Shown: positions 8,359 to 17,506 of the stretch, piece by piece
Layout: each line of letters starts with the position of its first letter
Numbering within the stretch: position 1 is the first letter of the stretch
Source of the DNA: Merismopedia glauca CCAP 1448/3
GTDB taxonomy: Bacteria; Cyanobacteriota; Cyanobacteriia; Cyanobacteriales; CCAP-1448
Assembly: GCF_003003775.1 (NCBI RefSeq)
Contig: NZ_PVWJ01000020.1
Location: 1 to 49,642 of the forward strand
Direction of reading: 5' to 3'
DNA: 49,642 nucleotides
Notes under the pieces: model-generated
What the model was told of the DNA's origin: nothing
What the model saw: the letters and a program-made list of their open reading frames with translations, nothing else
The model's database searches: none
Program-made: the position numbers and the translations under genes

Positions 8359-9495
8359 TCAAGAATTCACCTTCACCAATTGAGAGGTAAGAAACCTATC
8401 CATCCAATATTCTAAATATTTTTGATTGGCAGCTTTTTCTGTAGGATCTTGAGTATCCAAAGGATGAGGCGCTAAACCTTTAATAGCGGCTGTAGTCACG
8501 CAAAACATCGATTTCTGGAAGGTTTGACAAATTTTGACTCGCAGATCGCTTTCTCCCCGCAAGCTGTTCTCATAGAACTTATGGAGGTAATCTGGAAGGT
8601 AATGGCGCATATCCTGCATCAACAGGGTAGGAGGAATTCCCGCACCGCCAATTGGTAAAGGATCGGCATATAATGCACCATACTGGAATCGACTTTGATC
8701 TGGAGGGATAAATTGGGCTTGGGCGTTATAAGAAACTGTACCACTGAAGGGAGTTCCTCGGAAAAAGACGGCTTCTACATAAGGTACGGCTACATCCATT
8801 AAAAATGTTAAACCTACAGAAGCAGGAATAATATCGTAGGTTTTACCTTTGATTTCGACTGAATAGGTAATTGGTTTGCTAGCTGCTGCGACTAGCCCAT
8901 CTAGGATATGCTGAACTACGTCAGGGATAGATTTAATCTCGCGGCGATCGTATTTGTCAGATAGGGTGAGGAACATCTCGCTCATTACGTCCCAAAACTG
9001 ACCTAAACAACTGTAATAAGCCTGTTGGCGGACTAGTTCGGGGAAAAAGTTTTTGAATATGCCATTTATGGCTTGTAAGAGCGGATTAGATTTAATTTTA
9101 GCAGCGATCGCTTCTTTGGCTTTTGACTCAAACTCAGGCGAATCTAGGTACGCATCTAACTGAGTTGCTCCATGCCAAAACATGGCTTTCATACAATACT
9201 CAGCATATTCAAAGTTGATGCGATCGTGCCACCAATGACGAAACAGTTTTTGTACGGAAATTTCGCCGTTGAAGTATTTGAAAAACGGGAAAAGCACTAA
9301 GAATTGATACTCGGAAATGTAAAGTAAGTTTTTATAGTAAGCCTCTAAAACAATCCCATAACTTTTGAGAATTCCTACTACTTCCAGCACGTTTTCTGGC
9401 GTATCAACTAATAAGGCTTCTCCTCCCTGCAAGCGGTTGATATACTCTTGGAGGGGATGAATTCTAACTTTGGGAGTAGTTTTAATAGTAGTCAT
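8359..9495 (-). CDS. cupB: CO2 hydration protein CupB (ChpX)
   Basis: A 378-residue CO2-hydration subunit of an NDH-1MS-type complex. It binds NdhD/NdhF variants and converts CO2 to bicarbonate on the cytoplasmic side, driven by electron flow. The family is recognised from its N-terminal region (HPLQEYINRLQGGEALL), the FRHWWHDRINFEYAEYC block and the C-terminal EYWMDRF. Its length fits CupB (about 380) better than CupA (about 440), and no cupS follows. Two ATGs are possible: 9495 is preferred because AAGGA lies about 5 bases upstream, whereas the ATG at 9501 directly abuts that site. It is the last gene of the ndhF4-ndhD4-cupB operon, with a hairpin at its stop codon. Confidence 0.9.
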   Translation of the reverse strand: MTTIKTTPKVRIHPLQEYINRLQGGEALLVDTPENVLEVVGILKSYGIVLEAYYKNLLYISEYQFLVLFPFFKYFNGEISVQKLFRHWWHDRINFEYAEYCMKAMFWHGATQLDAYLDSPEFESKAKEAIAAKIKSNPLLQAINGIFKNFFPELVRQQAYYSCLGQFWDVMSEMFLTLSDKYDRREIKSIPDVVQHILDGLVAAASKPITYSVEIKGKTYDIIPASVGLTFLMDVAVPYVEAVFFRGTPFSGTVSYNAQAQFIPPDQSRFQYGALYADPLPIGGAGIPPTLLMQDMRHYLPDYLHKFYENSLRGESDLRVKICQTFQKSMFCVTTAAIKGLAPHPLDTQDPTEKAANQKYLEYWMDRFLTSQLVKVNS

Positions 9496-9565
9496 GACCA
9501 TCCTTAATCGTCATTTGTCGCTAAAACCTCAATTATTCGGCATTTAATTCGGTTTAAATCCTTTT

Positions 9566-11140
9566 TTATCCACCTATCTGACTAAGTTGGGGTGCTTGTA
9601 GCGGCTTGGCACTTGGCGAAGTCTTTGTCGCGTGGATTTGAGGCAAAATGATTAAGCTAGCTGTAGTAGCATCACTCCAACGCACCATCCAGTTGGGTTG
9701 TAAGCCTAAAAAGACGATAATTGCGGCTAAAACTATAGCTGGTGCCCGATCTGACCAAGAAACTGGGGGGAGATTGCTAAATTCTTCTGATAGTCGTCCA
9801 AAGAAGGCTTTGTTAACCAATAATAGGAAGTAAACTGCTGTTAAACCAGTTCCCACCATACAAAGTATAGTTTGAGTGGGAAAGACGGGGTAACTACCTC
9901 TAAATATTAAGAATTCAGCAATAAAACCGATCATTCCTGGCAATCCTGCACTTGCCATCACCGCCACTATCATTAAGCTGCCAATTACGGGTAAACCTCG
10001 TTCTGGGTTCAGTAAACCCCGCAAAACTTGAATATCTCGCGTTCCAGTTTTGTGGTAAACCACCCCAACAAGGATAAATAGTAAGGCAGAAATCAAACCG
10101 TGGCTGACCATTTGAAAGACGGTAGCTAGTAGACTTAAGGGAGTTGCCGCCGCCGTCGCCAAGAGAATGTAACCCATATGACCTATGGAACTATAGGCTA
10201 CCATTTTTTTCATATCAGTTTGGGCGATCGCATTTAAGGCTCCATATAAGACGCTAAATACTGCCCAACTTGCCAGCCAAGGGGCTAAAATTGCCCACGC
10301 TTCGGGAAATAAACCCAAACCAAATCGCATTAACCCGTAAGTACCGAGTTTTAACAGCACTCCAGCTAATAGCACTGAGATGGGTGTAGAAGCTTCTACG
10401 TGAGCATCTGGTAACCAAGTATGGAAAGGAACTAAGGGAATTTTGATGCCAAATCCGATCAAAATGCCAATAGTTAACACTAACTGGGTAGTAATCGGTA
10501 AAGCTGAAGTGGGAAAACTACCACTAGCGATACCAGCAAATGTTTCTCCTATGGGACGCAACGAGCCATAAGCAAAAGTAGGAGAATGAGTTAGCCAGAC
10601 TAAACCTAAGAAGGAAGCCAGAATTAAAATTCCTGAAAGTGCGGTGTAAATCAGGAATTTGGTAGCCGCATAACCCCGACGAACACCTCCCCAAATCGCA
10701 ATCAGGAAATAGAGGGGAATAATTTCTAGCTCGTAGAATAAGAAAAACAGCAGTAAATCTTGTGCGACGAACGCTCCCGTGACTGCACCATTGAGGACTA
10801 GTACCAATGAGTAATAAAATCTAGGGCGGCGGATATCATCTTGCGTGGCGTATAAAGCCACCAAAGTCAGCAAACTATTGATTATCACCAACGGTAAAGA
10901 TAAACCGTCTACACCAAGCTGATAGGTTAATCCTAGAGCATCAATCCAGGGTAGAGATTCGACAAACTGCTGGTTTGAATCGAGAACGTTAAATTGGCTC
11001 ACTAGTGCTAATGATAAAATTAGTACTATGGCTGTCACGATTAAAGAGAACTGCTTAGTTGTTTTAGCAGTTAAATTACCTGGCCAAAAACCTACAATAG
11101 CAGCAGCAACAATTGGCACCCAAATTAAGGCACTCAGCAT
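9566..11140 (-). CDS. ndhD4: NADH dehydrogenase-like subunit NdhD4
   Basis: A 524-residue, about 14-helix antiporter-like subunit of thylakoid NDH-1. The family signatures are FHTWLPDAHVEASTPIS in the middle, the helix-5 glutamate region (FFLFYELEIIPLYFLI) and the HGLISALLFILVG block. It forms part of the proton-pumping distal arm of the NDH-1MS' complex together with NdhF4 and CupB. The type 4 assignment rests on its partners and on their placement next to the ccm operon, as in other beta-cyanobacteria. AGGAG lies about 10 bases before the ATG, and the gap to ndhF4 is 42 bases, so the two are co-transcribed. Confidence 0.9.
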   Translation of the reverse strand: MLSALIWVPIVAAAIVGFWPGNLTAKTTKQFSLIVTAIVLILSLALVSQFNVLDSNQQFVESLPWIDALGLTYQLGVDGLSLPLVIINSLLTLVALYATQDDIRRPRFYYSLVLVLNGAVTGAFVAQDLLLFFLFYELEIIPLYFLIAIWGGVRRGYAATKFLIYTALSGILILASFLGLVWLTHSPTFAYGSLRPIGETFAGIASGSFPTSALPITTQLVLTIGILIGFGIKIPLVPFHTWLPDAHVEASTPISVLLAGVLLKLGTYGLMRFGLGLFPEAWAILAPWLASWAVFSVLYGALNAIAQTDMKKMVAYSSIGHMGYILLATAAATPLSLLATVFQMVSHGLISALLFILVGVVYHKTGTRDIQVLRGLLNPERGLPVIGSLMIVAVMASAGLPGMIGFIAEFLIFRGSYPVFPTQTILCMVGTGLTAVYFLLLVNKAFFGRLSEEFSNLPPVSWSDRAPAIVLAAIIVFLGLQPNWMVRWSDATTASLIILPQIHATKTSPSAKPLQAPQLSQIGG

Positions 11141-11182
11141 ATTTTCTATAGCTCCTGATTCGGCGATCGCTCAAATTTAGCG

Positions 11183-13042
11183 CTAAAAGTTCAAAAATCC
11201 TAAAGAATTGAGAATTGGCCAGATAATCCACAGACCAAAGGCACTCAGTCCTAATAAGATCGTAAAAACATAAAATTGAGATTGTCCTGAAGCGCTATAT
11301 TTCAAGCCTTGTCCGCTAAAAATTGCAGCTAAACCCACAAAATTAACTAAACCATCTACTAAATAGCGATCGATCCAAGCATTGAGTTGAGAGAGTTTCT
11401 CGACTAATAAAACTACCGTGACGCGATAAATGCGATCGATGTAGAAGTCATAACCGAGTAAATCTTGCAGAAATCTCCAATGGAATTGCAACGATCTCGA
11501 CCAAGCTTTCTGGAGATATATTTTGCTTCCAATCCCAAACCCGATTAAGCCAGATATTACCAGTAAAATCAGCCCTTTGGTGTTGATATATTCCCAATCT
11601 GGTAACAGGGATAACCGATACATGATGACAGGAACTAGCAAATTAACTATACTCAAGCTCACCATCGGTACTGCCATCAACCAGTTAACTTCTGGCGCTC
11701 TTCTAGTTTTGGGTTGGGGTTCACCTAAGAAAACTAGGCGGAAGACGCGAGTTAGATTCAGAGCCGTTAAACCGTTAACTAACAGCAAAACTACGACTAA
11801 AGCTGGTCTATCGTACCAAAAAGTATCTACACCTTGCTGAAACGCCCAGAAACTCCCTAAAGGTAAAATACCGACCAAACTTGCCGATCCTACCAAGAAA
11901 GCTGTGGTTGTCGCTGGCATTCTACTCCCCAATCCCCCCATTTCGGTGAGATCTTGGGTACTAGTAGTCGTAATGACTGAACCCACACTCATAAATAATA
12001 GAGCTTTGGCGATCGCATGAGTCAACAGCAAAATTAGTGCGTAACCCGTCCACTGAGTCCCCACAGCTATCAAAACTAGTCCCAAATAAGCACTAGTAGA
12101 GTGCGATAATGCCCGCTTAATGTCAATTTGTGCCAAAGAAACTAAAGATGCGCCAATTGCCGTCACTGTCCCCACTACAATCAAGGTTTGCAAAGCCAAA
12201 GGTGATAAATTTAAAATTGGCTGAACCTTAATTAATACATAGGCTCCCACCCCCACCACCACTGAGTTTCGCAAAATTGAAGCTGGATTTGGTCCTTCCA
12301 TCGCTTCATCTAACCACAGATGCAAAGGAAATTGGGCACACTTACCTATAGGACCAGCAATTAAGGCTAATCCCAATAAATTTGCTGTCAATGGTGGTAA
12401 ATTTGCTTCGTCTGTCCATTCATAAAGATCCGGAAAATTTAAACTACCTGCTAAAGCACCCAGAGTCACAACTCCCATGAGCAAGAGTACATCTCCGACC
12501 CGTTTGGTTAAAAATGCATCTCTAGCCGCAGTTACCACTAAAGGTTGAGCATACCAAAATCCTACCAAAAGGTAAGTTGAAACCGTCAGCATCTCTAAAA
12601 AAGCATAGCTGAGAAATAGCGAGTTACTCAGGGCTAAGCCACCCATAGCCCCTTCAAAAAATCCCATCAGGGCAAAAAATCTCGCTAATGCCCAGTCTTT
12701 TTCCATGTAACCCAAGGCAAAAATTTGAGCTAGTAAACTCAATCCTGCCACTAGTTCCATTGCTCCTACGCTTACCGCAGAGATTTGTAAACTAAAAGAT
12801 AGCTGGAGGTCTGCTGCTTGCAACCAATACACGTTGATGAGTTCTGGTTCCTGGTGCAGAACCGTCTGAAATGCTATAGAACCGTGAATTACCCCAATTA
12901 TTGTCATTAACAGGTTAAAGTACGCCGCCGGTCTTGGACCTGTACGACGCACAATTCCCGTTGACCAAGGCAAAGTAACTAAAGCACCAATCAAGCCATA
13001 AATTGGAACCCACCAGACATTGTGGGTGAGAAAATGACCCAT
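11183..13042 (-). CDS. ndhF4: NADH dehydrogenase-like subunit NdhF4
   Basis: A 619-residue distal antiporter-like subunit of NDH-1 with about 16 membrane helices and a C-terminal lateral helix region. The core contains GKCAQFPLHLWLDEAMEGP followed by NPASILRNSV. Respiratory NdhF1 typically reads TPVSALIHAA at that place, and this change is a mark of CO2-uptake NdhF3/F4 forms. First gene of the minus-strand operon with ndhD4 and cupB. The 761-base region upstream is shared with the divergent carboxysome operon, so both halves of the carbon-concentrating mechanism could be co-regulated from there. The 3 versus 4 choice rests on the CupB-length partner. Confidence 0.9.
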   Translation of the reverse strand: MGHFLTHNVWWVPIYGLIGALVTLPWSTGIVRRTGPRPAAYFNLLMTIIGVIHGSIAFQTVLHQEPELINVYWLQAADLQLSFSLQISAVSVGAMELVAGLSLLAQIFALGYMEKDWALARFFALMGFFEGAMGGLALSNSLFLSYAFLEMLTVSTYLLVGFWYAQPLVVTAARDAFLTKRVGDVLLLMGVVTLGALAGSLNFPDLYEWTDEANLPPLTANLLGLALIAGPIGKCAQFPLHLWLDEAMEGPNPASILRNSVVVGVGAYVLIKVQPILNLSPLALQTLIVVGTVTAIGASLVSLAQIDIKRALSHSTSAYLGLVLIAVGTQWTGYALILLLTHAIAKALLFMSVGSVITTTSTQDLTEMGGLGSRMPATTTAFLVGSASLVGILPLGSFWAFQQGVDTFWYDRPALVVVLLLVNGLTALNLTRVFRLVFLGEPQPKTRRAPEVNWLMAVPMVSLSIVNLLVPVIMYRLSLLPDWEYINTKGLILLVISGLIGFGIGSKIYLQKAWSRSLQFHWRFLQDLLGYDFYIDRIYRVTVVLLVEKLSQLNAWIDRYLVDGLVNFVGLAAIFSGQGLKYSASGQSQFYVFTILLGLSAFGLWIIWPILNSLGFLNF

Positions 13043-13803
13043 GAAAATCCCTCAATCAAACTTTTCCCTTTCCTGAATTTGCTATGGCAAACTGATATTA
13101 TTTTCCTAATCTTGGGAAATTTTGCTCAGCTTTTATAGACTGCTTTTCTAAGCTGCTTATCATCTCGATCTCAATCATCTTAACCGTTTGCTATGACAAT
13201 ATAACTGTTGGCATAGTAAAGATATTAAATAGTTGATTTCAACTTAGCTTATCTCTCTTAAAACAGAAGCTTTTGCCACAAGTAAGTGTCAGTTTGCTGT
13301 ATTCTTAGAGTTGTGGTGAAATCAGAACCTCAATAAGCTTGTAATCTTCTTCCAAAGGTCATTTTAGCTTATATAGCGTTACAAAAACCAAAAGCTTTGC
13401 TCAAAGAGGCTTCCAGGCATTTTCAATGCTATTTCGTAACCGGTCTATTTTTTAGCTAGCAAAACCTAACTGCTGAACTGGCTTTTTTGAGAGCAGAGCA
13501 GTTCCTTGCTAATGAATTAAATAGGTATACACACTTAGTAAAGAAATTATAAAACATAACCTATCCTCTCATAAACAGATGACACGGTGCCCAGGGGAAG
13601 ATGTATGTTAAGTTTAATAAATAATTCTAATAAAAAAATATCATAAAAATTAATATTGTCAATGATGCCATGCTTCCCTATGCTTAAAAAAGAAGAGAAT
13701 CGATGATTTGTTCCATACAACTATGGTCATTTATGTTCGTATATTCTCAACCAGGCAGCAAAGCAATCTGAGTTGGATTGGTTCTTAGGAGAGAAGGGTA
13801 ATT
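13043..13803. other. 761-base divergent regulatory region between ndhF4 and ccmK2
   Basis: No credible ORF occurs on either strand. The stretch is AT-rich near the ccm side and must hold the promoters of both carbon-concentrating operons. I see a stem AACTGCT/AGCAGTT around 13468-13503, an AT-rich TTA-N7-TAA site at 13608-13620 of the kind LysR regulators can bind, and a plausible sigma-70 promoter at 13656-13684. Its length, with about 120 bases between that promoter and ccmK2, suggests a long leader. Confidence 0.6.
13656..13684 (+). promoter_or_regulatory. candidate sigma-70 promoter of the ccm operon
   Basis: TTGTCA (13656-13661) and TATGCT (13679-13684) are separated by 17 bases, a near-consensus -35 and a moderate -10. 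The predicted start would leave a leader of about 110 bases before ccmK2, whose own ribosome site is AGGAGAG just before the ATG. Judged by eye only. Confidence 0.35.
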
Positions 13804-14112
13804 ATGCCAATTGCGGTAGGGATGATTGAAACTAGAGGCTTTCCAGCCGTGGTAGAAGCGTCTGATGCTATGGTAAAAGCCGCACGGGTCACCCTAGTCG
13901 GTTACGAAAAAATCGGTAGCGGTCGGGTGACCGTCATCGTCAGAGGAGATGTTTCTGAAGTTCAAGCTTCTGTAGCTGCGGGAGTTGAATGTGCTAATCG
14001 GGTCAACGGAGGGGAAGTTCTATCAACCCATATCATTGCCCGTCCTCACGAAAACCTCGAATATGTCCTGCCAATTCGCTATACAGAAGATGTAGAGCAG
14101 TTCAGAATGTAG
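13804..14112 (+). CDS. ccmK2: carboxysome shell hexamer protein CcmK2
   Basis: A 102-residue single BMC-domain protein that forms hexamers tiling the facets of the beta-carboxysome shell. The core is unmistakable: [25 protein letters not shown] (pore-loop region) and the [11 protein letters not shown] segment. The short C-terminus (EQFRM), RGFP near the start and the ANRVNGG segment match CcmK2 rather than CcmK1. An AGGAGAG ribosome site precedes the ATG. First gene of ccmK2-K1-L-M-N-O, 49 bases ahead of ccmK1, to which it is nearly identical over most of its length. Confidence 0.95.
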   Translation: MPIAVGMIETRGFPAVVEASDAMVKAARVTLVGYEKIGSGRVTVIVRGDVSEVQASVAAGVECANRVNGGEVLSTHIIARPHENLEYVLPIRYTEDVEQFRM

Positions 14113-14161
14113 AAGTGAGCTATTGAACGAGTTGATTGTCTAAAAACTAAGGAATAAAAAA

Positions 14162-14503
14162 ATGTCAATTGCTGTGGGAATGGTAGAAACTCTAGGCTTT
14201 CCAGCCGTAGTAGAAGCTGCTGATGCGATGGTGAAAGCCGCACGAGTAACCCTAGTCGGTTACGAAAAAATCGGTAGTGGTCGGGTGACTGTCATCGTCA
14301 GAGGAGACGTTTCTGAAGTCCAAGCTTCTGTAGCTGCTGGAGTCGAATCAGTAAAGCGTGTTAATGGCGGACAAGTACTATCGACCCATATCATCGCTCG
14401 TCCTCACGAAAACCTCGAATATGTCCTGCCAATCCGTTATACAGAAGATGTAGAGCAGTTCCGCGAAAGTACCAACACTATTCGTCCGATGGGTAGACCA
14501 TAG
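14162..14503 (+). CDS. ccmK1: carboxysome shell hexamer protein CcmK1
   Basis: A 113-residue BMC shell protein, paralogous to the preceding ccmK2 and differing mostly at the N-terminus, around residues 60-70 and in a longer C-terminal tail ([12 protein letters not shown]). The extended tail and LGFP at the start are features of CcmK1. It co-assembles with CcmK2 in the facets of the shell, and metabolites cross through the central pore. It is separated from ccmL by only four bases, which argues for translational coupling. Long stretches identical to ccmK2 at the nucleotide level suggest duplication followed by homogenisation. Confidence 0.94.
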   Translation: MSIAVGMVETLGFPAVVEAADAMVKAARVTLVGYEKIGSGRVTVIVRGDVSEVQASVAAGVESVKRVNGGQVLSTHIIARPHENLEYVLPIRYTEDVEQFRESTNTIRPMGRP

Positions 14504-14507
14504 TTGA

Positions 14508-14816
14508 ATGCAAATTGCTAAAGTTCGCGGCACGGTTGTTAGTACGCAAAAAGACCCTAGTTTGAGAGGAAGCAAGCTACTATTGCTGCAATTCGTCGAT
14601 GAAGAGGGTCATTTGCTGCCAAAGTATGAGGTGGCTGCTGACAGTGTGGGAGCAGGAATTGACGAGTGGGTTTTAGTTAGCTGTGGCAGTGCTGCTCGCC
14701 AAATTCCTGGGAATGAACAAAGGCCAATCGACGCGATGGTAGTGGGGATTATAGACACCATCAACGTCGATAATCGCCTCATTTATAGCAAAAAAGATCA
14801 ATACACCAGGGGATAA
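14508..14816 (+). CDS. ccmL: carboxysome vertex pentamer protein CcmL
   Basis: A 102-residue member of the EutN/CcmL family, which forms the pentamers that cap the icosahedral vertices of the carboxysome. Recognised by the N-terminal MQIAKVRGTVVSTQKD, the GSKLLLLQ motif, the AADSVGAGIDEWVLVSCGSAAR core and the GIIDTINVD end. Length is typical. The start ATG is four bases after the ccmK1 stop, so expression is likely coupled; a lower level than CcmK is needed because few pentamers are used per shell. Confidence 0.96.
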   Translation: MQIAKVRGTVVSTQKDPSLRGSKLLLLQFVDEEGHLLPKYEVAADSVGAGIDEWVLVSCGSAARQIPGNEQRPIDAMVVGIIDTINVDNRLIYSKKDQYTRG

Positions 14817-14822
14817 AAGCAG

Positions 14823-14894
14823 TCAGCTTTCAGCAGTCAGCAGGTTGCTCACAAAAGGCGAGGTAAACATCCAGACTACACCTCTGAAAGCTGA
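14823..14894. repeat. 11-base inverted repeat between ccmL and ccmM
   Basis: TCAGCTTTCAG at 14823-14833 and its exact complement CTGAAAGCTGA at 14884-14894 could form a long-range stem with a 50-base loop. The surrounding short repeats (AGCAGTCAGC, GCTCATA twice) look like dispersed intergenic sequence. If it forms in RNA, it sits where CcmK/L and CcmM/N levels could be separated within the operon. Confidence 0.4.
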
Positions 14895-14941
14895 TAGTTT
14901 ATAGCTCATAGCTCATATTTTCAGTTAGGAGGAATTTATTT

Positions 14942-16594
14942 ATGGTAGCCCGTAGCCAAGCGGCTCCCCCAACGCCTTGGTCAAGGAATTTAGCCGAGCC
15001 GACAATCGATGCCAGCGCTTATATCCATTCATTTTCTAACGTTATTGGAGACGTTCGGATTGAATCGAAGGTACTAGTTGCTCCTGGAACTTCAATTCGG
15101 GCTGATGAAGGAACCCCTTTTCACATTGGAGAAGGAACTAACATCCAAGATGGCGTAGTAATTCATGGCTTAGAGCAAGGTCGTGTGATTGGAGATGACA
15201 AAGAAAGCTACTCAGTCTGGATTGGCAAAAATTCTTCCATCGCTCACATGGCATTGATTCACGGTCCTGCTTATGTAGGGGATGACTGCTTTATTGGTTT
15301 TCGCTCTACAGTCTTTAATGCCAGAGTCGGTAACGGTTGCATTGTGATGATGCACGTACTGATTGAAGACGTGGAAATTCCTGAAGGGAAGTACATTCCT
15401 TCAGGCTCTATTATTACTAATCAGCAGCAGGCAGATAGACTACCTGATGTTCAAACAGAAGATATTAAGTTTGCTCGTCATGTAATTGGCATTAATGAAG
15501 CCTTGCGGTCTGGTTATCAATGTGCTGGCGATGTTGCCTGTGTAGCTCCAATTAGAGATGAATTGCAGCGTGATGGCGCAAGCGATCGAACCCAAGAACC
15601 AATTAGCAATAGCAATGGGAGTATTATGAGTCAGAAAGTCCGTGGTGAAGCTGTCGATCTGGTGCGTTCTTTACTATCTCAGGGATATCAGATTGGTACT
15701 GAACACGCAGACAAGCGGCGGTTTAGAGCTAGTTCTTGGAGTACTTGTTCCCCAATCCAAGCAACTAGGGAATCAGAGGTGATTTCAGCTTTAGAGCGTT
15801 GCGTACTCGAACATAGTGACGAATACGTCCGTCTGTTTGGAATTGATACCAAAAGTAAGCGTCGAGTCTCAGAAATGATGATTCAACGTCCAGATGGTAC
15901 GAGCGGTGGTGGCGCTCCTATTAAGAGTCCATCGTACCAGGCTGCATCATCTAGCTATAGTGGCGGTGGTAACAGCAACGGTTTATCAGGCGAAGTTGTG
16001 GGTCAAGTGCGTTCTTTGTTGGGTCAAGGCTATCGAATTGGCACAGAGTATGCTGATGAGCGTCGCTTCCGAACTAGTTCTTGGAAGAGTGGAACCCCAA
16101 TTGCTTCAAGCAACGAATCAGAAGTATTAGCGGCTTTGGCTAGTGCTATGAATGAGTATGCTGGAGATTATGTCAGATTAATTGGCATCGATCCTAAAGC
16201 AAAACGTCGGGTAGCAGAAGTCATTATTCAACAACCTGGCGGTCAACCCCCAAGCAACGGTGGTGGTAGTCAATATCAATCTTCATCCTCTAATTCTGGT
16301 AATCACAGTCAATCGGCATCCAGTTCTAGCCAAAGCTTATCTCCACAGATAGTAGAACAAGTGCGTTCTTTACTCAGGCAAGGAAATAAGATTGGTTTAG
16401 AGTATGCTGACCAACGTCGTTTCCGAGCTAGTGCTTGGAAAACTGGTTCCATTTCTAGTCAGCAAGAGTCAGAAGTATTCAAAGCCATAGAAGCTAACTT
16501 AGCAGAACACGCGGGAGAGTATGTGCGCTTGCTGGGAATTGAACCCAAAGCAAAACGGCGGGTGGCAGAGATTTTGATTCAACAGCCTAGTTAA
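14942..16594 (+). CDS. ccmM: carboxysome assembly protein and gamma-carbonic anhydrase CcmM
   Basis: A 550-residue scaffold of the beta-carboxysome. Residues 1-205 are a left-handed beta-helix gamma-carbonic anhydrase with zinc ligands H75, H102 and H107 and the pair C194/C200 that forms the activating disulfide in characterised homologues, so this copy is probably active. Then come three RbcS-like domains at about 232-312, 347-430 and 465-550, joined by Ser/Gly/Asn/Gln-rich linkers. These bind and condense RuBisCO. The first RbcS-like domain has C269 and C287, spaced 18 apart like the redox pair described in Synechococcus. A strong AGGAGG ribosome site precedes the ATG. A second start at 15626 gives the short isoform. 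Confidence 0.96.
   Translation: MVARSQAAPPTPWSRNLAEPTIDASAYIHSFSNVIGDVRIESKVLVAPGTSIRADEGTPFHIGEGTNIQDGVVIHGLEQGRVIGDDKESYSVWIGKNSSIAHMALIHGPAYVGDDCFIGFRSTVFNARVGNGCIVMMHVLIEDVEIPEGKYIPSGSIITNQQQADRLPDVQTEDIKFARHVIGINEALRSGYQCAGDVACVAPIRDELQRDGASDRTQEPISNSNGSIMSQKVRGEAVDLVRSLLSQGYQIGTEHADKRRFRASSWSTCSPIQATRESEVISALERCVLEHSDEYVRLFGIDTKSKRRVSEMMIQRPDGTSGGGAPIKSPSYQAASSSYSGGGNSNGLSGEVVGQVRSLLGQGYRIGTEYADERRFRTSSWKSGTPIASSNESEVLAALASAMNEYAGDYVRLIGIDPKAKRRVAEVIIQQPGGQPPSNGGGSQYQSSSSNSGNHSQSASSSSQSLSPQIVEQVRSLLRQGNKIGLEYADQRRFRASAWKTGSISSQQESEVFKAIEANLAEHAGEYVRLLGIEPKAKRRVAEILIQQPS
15617..15628 (+). promoter_or_regulatory. internal ribosome binding site and start for short CcmM (M35)
   Basis: GGGAG at 15617-15621 is followed after four bases by an in-frame ATG at 15626, codon 229, immediately before the first RbcS-like domain. 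Translation from here gives a 322-residue, roughly 35 kDa protein with the three RbcS-like domains only. That matches the CcmM35 isoform known in beta-cyanobacteria, which is made from an internal start. Confidence 0.75.
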
Positions 16595-16719
16595 AAGTTA
16601 AGAGTATCCGTACTAAACCAGCAAAGGAGGAGAAGAGGAAAAATATTTGCTCCTTTAACCTCCTGCTGCTTAGTTGTTGGGGATGAGAATGAGCCGCTCA
16701 ATTGCGAGGTTATGATTTC

Positions 16720-17397
16720 ATGCATTTGCCACCTCTACGCCTGCATCAAGGATTTCAGACATACACCAGTGGTGATGTCCGAATAGATCCTAGTGCGGCG
16801 ATCGCTCCTGGAACGATCTTACAAGCTGAGGGCGATTACCACATAGAGATCGCGGCGGGTGTTTGTATTGGTGCTGGGGCAATTCTTCATGCTGTAGAAG
16901 GCAGCATTAAAATCGAAACAGGAGTAGCTTTAGGCGCTGGTGTTTTGATCGTCGGTGCGGTGACAATTGGTGCTAATGCTTGTGTGGGTTCTTTAACGAC
17001 TGTTTGGAATCAAAACGTTAGTTCGGGGCAAGTTATACCACCTGGCTCATTACTCGCACCATTAGGCAGAGAAGTGCCTGAATTAGAGCGATCGCCAATA
17101 CCTGCTTCAGTTGTCGAGCCAGAGCCAAAAATTACCAGAAATATCATTGAGAAGGTTTCGGTAGCAGTTTCCGAAATCCAAGAGATAGTTACTACCAGAC
17201 CAGAGCCAGTAAATTCAACCTCGCTCAATAATTCTAGCGATACTAGTAATGTTGGCGATCGCAAACCTAAAGTTTACGGTCAAGATAAGCTCAACCAAAT
17301 GTTAGAGAGTTTATTCCCTCATCGCAATGCTCTCAAACAGACCCTTCCTAGTCAAGATTATCAAGAACCTCCAACTTCAGATACTCTTGGTAGTTAG
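16720..17397 (+). CDS. ccmN: carboxysome assembly protein CcmN
   Basis: A 225-residue bridge between core and shell. The N-terminal 120 residues are a hexapeptide-repeat beta-helix (IDPSAAIAPGTILQAEG, GVCIGAGAILHA) that binds CcmM. A Pro/Ser/Thr-rich linker follows, and near the C-terminus is the amphipathic encapsulation peptide (VYGQDKLNQMLESLFPHRN) that recruits shell CcmK. The start at ATG 16720 (MHLPPLRLHQ) is preferred over the upstream TTG at 16702 because family members begin this way and GAGG lies about 11 bases ahead. It lies 125 bases after ccmM; that gap holds AAAGGAG/CTCCTTT stems. Confidence 0.93.
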   Translation: MHLPPLRLHQGFQTYTSGDVRIDPSAAIAPGTILQAEGDYHIEIAAGVCIGAGAILHAVEGSIKIETGVALGAGVLIVGAVTIGANACVGSLTTVWNQNVSSGQVIPPGSLLAPLGREVPELERSPIPASVVEPEPKITRNIIEKVSVAVSEIQEIVTTRPEPVNSTSLNNSSDTSNVGDRKPKVYGQDKLNQMLESLFPHRNALKQTLPSQDYQEPPTSDTLGS

Positions 17398-17506
17398 AAG
17401 ATAGATTCTCCGTCGAGCAAAAAACAGCTAAGATAAAACGTGCCATCATAGAAACAGTTCTTGCTGTTAACTGCAAGCAGGCAACTCAAATCAGAGCATC
17501 TATTGT

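Noticed and set aside
8359-13042. The ndhF-ndhD-cup operon as the inducible ndhF3-ndhD3-cupA-cupS type
   Set aside because: The Cup protein is about 380 residues, as in CupB, there is no cupS gene, and adjacency to ccm fits the type 4 set.
13608-13620. TTA-N7-TAA as a CmpR-type site before ccmK2
   Set aside because: The region is so AT-rich that such a match is expected by chance; noted only in the region description.
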